In this document: piece by piece, positions 6,012 through 7,157 of the stretch
Layout of the letters: each line of letters opens with the position of its first letter
How positions within the stretch are numbered: the first letter of the stretch is position 1
Source of the DNA: Candidatus Gastranaerophilales bacterium
Lineage (GTDB): Bacteria; Cyanobacteriota; Vampirovibrionia; Gastranaerophilales; Gastranaerophilaceae
Reading direction: 5' to 3'
DNA length: 7,157 nt
Assembly: GCA_944326495.1 (NCBI GenBank)
Contig: CALVEE010000222.1
Location: 1 to 7,157, forward strand
Made by a program: the position numbers and the translations under genes
Notes under the pieces: model-generated
Database searches by the model: none
What the model was told of the DNA's origin: nothing
What the model saw: the letters and a program-made list of their open reading frames with translations, nothing else

Positions 6012-6682
6012 TGCTGGAGAGTATTTTCGGGGAGCAAAATGAGCTGGTAAAACAGGCGCTCACTCACCCTTCATATACAAAAGAGAATAATATTAATAAT
6101 TTAGAAAGTTATGAAAGACTTGAGTTTTTTGGCGATTCTGTTTTAAAGCTTTATACATCTAAACTTCTTTATGAGACTTATCCGGAAGCGCCGGAGGGTG
6201 AATTGTCAAAAATTCGCTCAATTCTTGTATCAGACGCTATTCTTGCTCAAGTCGGGGAAAAAATCGGGATTGATAAATTGATAATTTTAGGGCCGGCAGA
6301 GGAAAAACAGGGCGGAAGAAAGCGTGAATCTAATATAGCGTGTGCTCTGGAAGCTGTTTTAGGGGCGTATTATTTGAGCGGGAGACGGGAAGAGATTGAA
6401 AATTTTATCCGCGGTTATATTATGATTTATGCAGAAGATGTAGATAAACATTTTGAAAAATATAATGCAAAAGACATCTTGCAGCAATATACGCAGGGAA
6501 TAGACAAGACGCTTCCTGTATATCGCACTGTTGAAATAAAAGGGCCTGCACATAAACCTGAATTTGTGGTTGAAGTCGAGTGGAATAATCAAATAATAGC
6601 GCAGGCGTCCGGTAAATCAAAAAAAGAAGCCCAGCAGAACTGCGCATTGGAAGCCTGCAAAAAATTAGGCGTTATAGAATAA
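6011..6682 (+). CDS. rnc: Ribonuclease III with an unusual active-site cysteine
   Basis: This 223-residue protein has the two domains of bacterial RNase III, which cuts double-stranded RNA in rRNA and mRNA processing. The nuclease domain (about 1-145) contains the signature YERLEFFGDSVL (34-45) with Glu35, Glu38 and Asp42, then EGELSKIRSILV (62-73) with Glu62, and SNIACALEAVLGA (107-119). The last motif normally reads ILADxxEA. Here the Asp (E. coli Asp114) is Cys111, while the essential Glu (E. coli Glu117) is kept as Glu114. The double-stranded RNA-binding domain spans about 153-220, with LQQYTQG, PVYR, GPAHKPEF and SGKSKKEAQQNCA. The start overlaps the cdsA stop as TAATG. This is the last gene of the apparent operon. 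No hairpin terminator is visible after it. Confidence 0.95.
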   Translation: MLESIFGEQNELVKQALTHPSYTKENNINNLESYERLEFFGDSVLKLYTSKLLYETYPEAPEGELSKIRSILVSDAILAQVGEKIGIDKLIILGPAEEKQGGRKRESNIACALEAVLGAYYLSGRREEIENFIRGYIMIYAEDVDKHFEKYNAKDILQQYTQGIDKTLPVYRTVEIKGPAHKPEFVVEVEWNNQIIAQASGKSKKEAQQNCALEACKKLGVIE

Positions 6683-6725
6683 AGTTTTACTCCAAATGTA
6701 TGATTACGAAAATTTTTTGATTGAA

Positions 6726-6731
6726 TATAAT
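6726..6731 (+). promoter_or_regulatory. Perfect -10 box upstream of the small RRWYD gene
   Basis: TATAAT at 6726-6731 lies 29 bases before the ATG at 6761, and GGGAGAGG (6745-6752) is a strong ribosome binding site 8 bases before the start. No good -35 box is visible at the usual distance (6702-6708 is poor), so the promoter may be weak or need an activator. Confidence 0.45.
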
Positions 6732-6760
6732 AAAAATGTGTATTGGGAGAGGTTTTTTGA

Positions 6761-7084
6761 ATGAACAGACGCTGGTATGATTCAAATGAACACACTGAAA
6801 AGGCTTTAGCATTACTTAAAGATATGGATGAAGAAAGACGCAGGGCTTTATCCAGAGATTTAACCAATGTTGTAAGACAGATTAAAGAATTACATGAAGA
6901 AGATGAAGAGCAGGAGGTTAGTATTGGAATTGACCGCGTTTTGGGTCTGTATAAGATTTCAAACTCAAGAAGATGGTATGATAAAGTAAGTATCCTCTCT
7001 TATGCTTTAAAGACAATGTCTACGCTTCCAAAAGAAGATTTCTATAATATTATGGAAGGATTATCTACAAGCTTATCTGCTTAA
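6761..7084 (+). CDS. Small unknown protein with two RRWYD motifs
   Basis: I do not recognise this 107-residue soluble protein as a named family. It is highly charged, with an acidic middle (HEEDEEQEE-like run near 45-52) and no signal peptide or membrane segment. The motif RRWYD occurs twice, at 3-7 and 70-74, each followed by a predicted helix (HTEKALALLKDM and SILSYALKTMSTL). This suggests two related helical half-repeats. The strong ribosome binding site and the good -10 box support it as a real gene. It follows rnc by 78 bases and may have its own promoter or be read through from the operon. Confidence 0.75.
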   Translation: MNRRWYDSNEHTEKALALLKDMDEERRRALSRDLTNVVRQIKELHEEDEEQEVSIGIDRVLGLYKISNSRRWYDKVSILSYALKTMSTLPKEDFYNIMEGLSTSLSA

Positions 7085-7086
7085 AG

Positions 7087-7115
7087 TTGATTTTGCGCCT
7101 TGTTTATTCTAATAT
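7087..7115 (+). promoter_or_regulatory. Possible promoter of the gene starting at 7148
   Basis: TTGATT (7087-7092) and TAATAT (7110-7115) are separated by 17 bases. Transcription would start near 7122, inside the loop of the hairpin at 7098-7137. Confidence 0.35.
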
Positions 7116-7137
7116 TCAAGTGTGAGAATAAATAAGG
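7098..7137 (+). promoter_or_regulatory. Hairpin overlapping the ribosome binding site of the next gene
   Basis: CCTTGTTTATTCT (7098-7110) pairs with AGAATAAATAAGG (7125-7137) over 13 bp, using one G-U pair, around a 14-base loop. The right arm covers the first part of the ribosome binding site AAGGGGG (7134-7140) of the following start codon. There is no T-run after it, so a terminator is less likely than a translation-control or repressor-binding structure. Confidence 0.5.
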
Positions 7138-7147
7138 GGGACAAATT

Positions 7148-7157
7148 ATGTCAAGAA
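7148..7157 (+). CDS. Start of a further gene (3' partial, first codons only)
   Basis: ATG at 7148 follows AAGGGGG with a 7-base gap and begins Met-Ser-Arg before the window ends. Nothing can be said about the product. Confidence 0.5.

Noticed and set aside
6341..6655. CALEA occurring twice in RNase III, exactly 100 residues apart
   Set aside because: One copy is in the nuclease active site and the other in the RNA-binding domain. Codons differ and the surrounding residues do not align, so this is coincidence and not a duplication.
6359..6867. Three minus-strand open frames over the end of rnc and the following gene
   Set aside because: They overlap each other and confidently identified coding sequence, with no supporting signals.

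Overview
The window is an AT-rich bacterial chromosome segment carrying mostly housekeeping genes. It holds eight complete or nearly complete genes and a few codons of a ninth. The pyrH-frr pairing, a cdsA-rnc continuation, low GC and an S74-chaperone surface/fibre protein would fit a gut-type non-photosynthetic cyanobacterial relative (Vampirovibrionia/Gastranaerophilales, 'Melainabacteria'). That placement is an inference, and a clostridial-type Firmicute cannot be excluded without a search.

Layout. Bases 1-541 (+) are the C-terminal end of a fibre-like protein with an S74 intramolecular chaperone domain followed by a coiled coil. Bases 542-973 contain no gene. They hold several hairpins, a GC-rich block bounded by an 11-bp inverted repeat (637-797), a very strong terminator-like hairpin (845-872) and a promoter. 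rplI (974-1468, +) follows as an apparent single-gene unit and ends in an intrinsic terminator. A short MetE-like protein (1543-2592, +) starts 19 bases after that terminator. It keeps the fold motifs, but two of the expected zinc ligands appear to be glutamine. It overlaps tail-to-tail by 11 bases with a minus-strand gene of unknown function (2582-3703, -) whose C-terminal half looks FliK-like. That gene has a clear promoter placed so close to its ATG that its mRNA should be leaderless.

From the divergent intergenic region (3704-3832) starts the operon pyrH (UMP kinase), frr (ribosome recycling factor), cdsA (CDP-diacylglycerol synthase) and rnc (RNase III). The last two junctions are TAATG overlaps, which imply translational coupling. 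The cluster links pyrimidine nucleotide supply, translation recycling, phospholipid precursor synthesis and RNA processing. The uppS gene that often separates frr and cdsA elsewhere is absent. The RNase III has a cysteine where an active-site aspartate is normally found. After rnc comes a small unknown protein (6761-7084) with two RRWYD motifs. Then a hairpin overlaps the ribosome binding site of the next gene, of which only three codons are visible.

No mobile-element gene, tRNA, rRNA or CRISPR array was seen. I see no clear new multi-gene system. The most interesting leads are the degenerate MetE-like protein, the Asp-to-Cys change in RNase III, the structured intergenic block at 542-880, the leaderless FliK-like gene and the ribosome-binding-site hairpin at 7098-7137.
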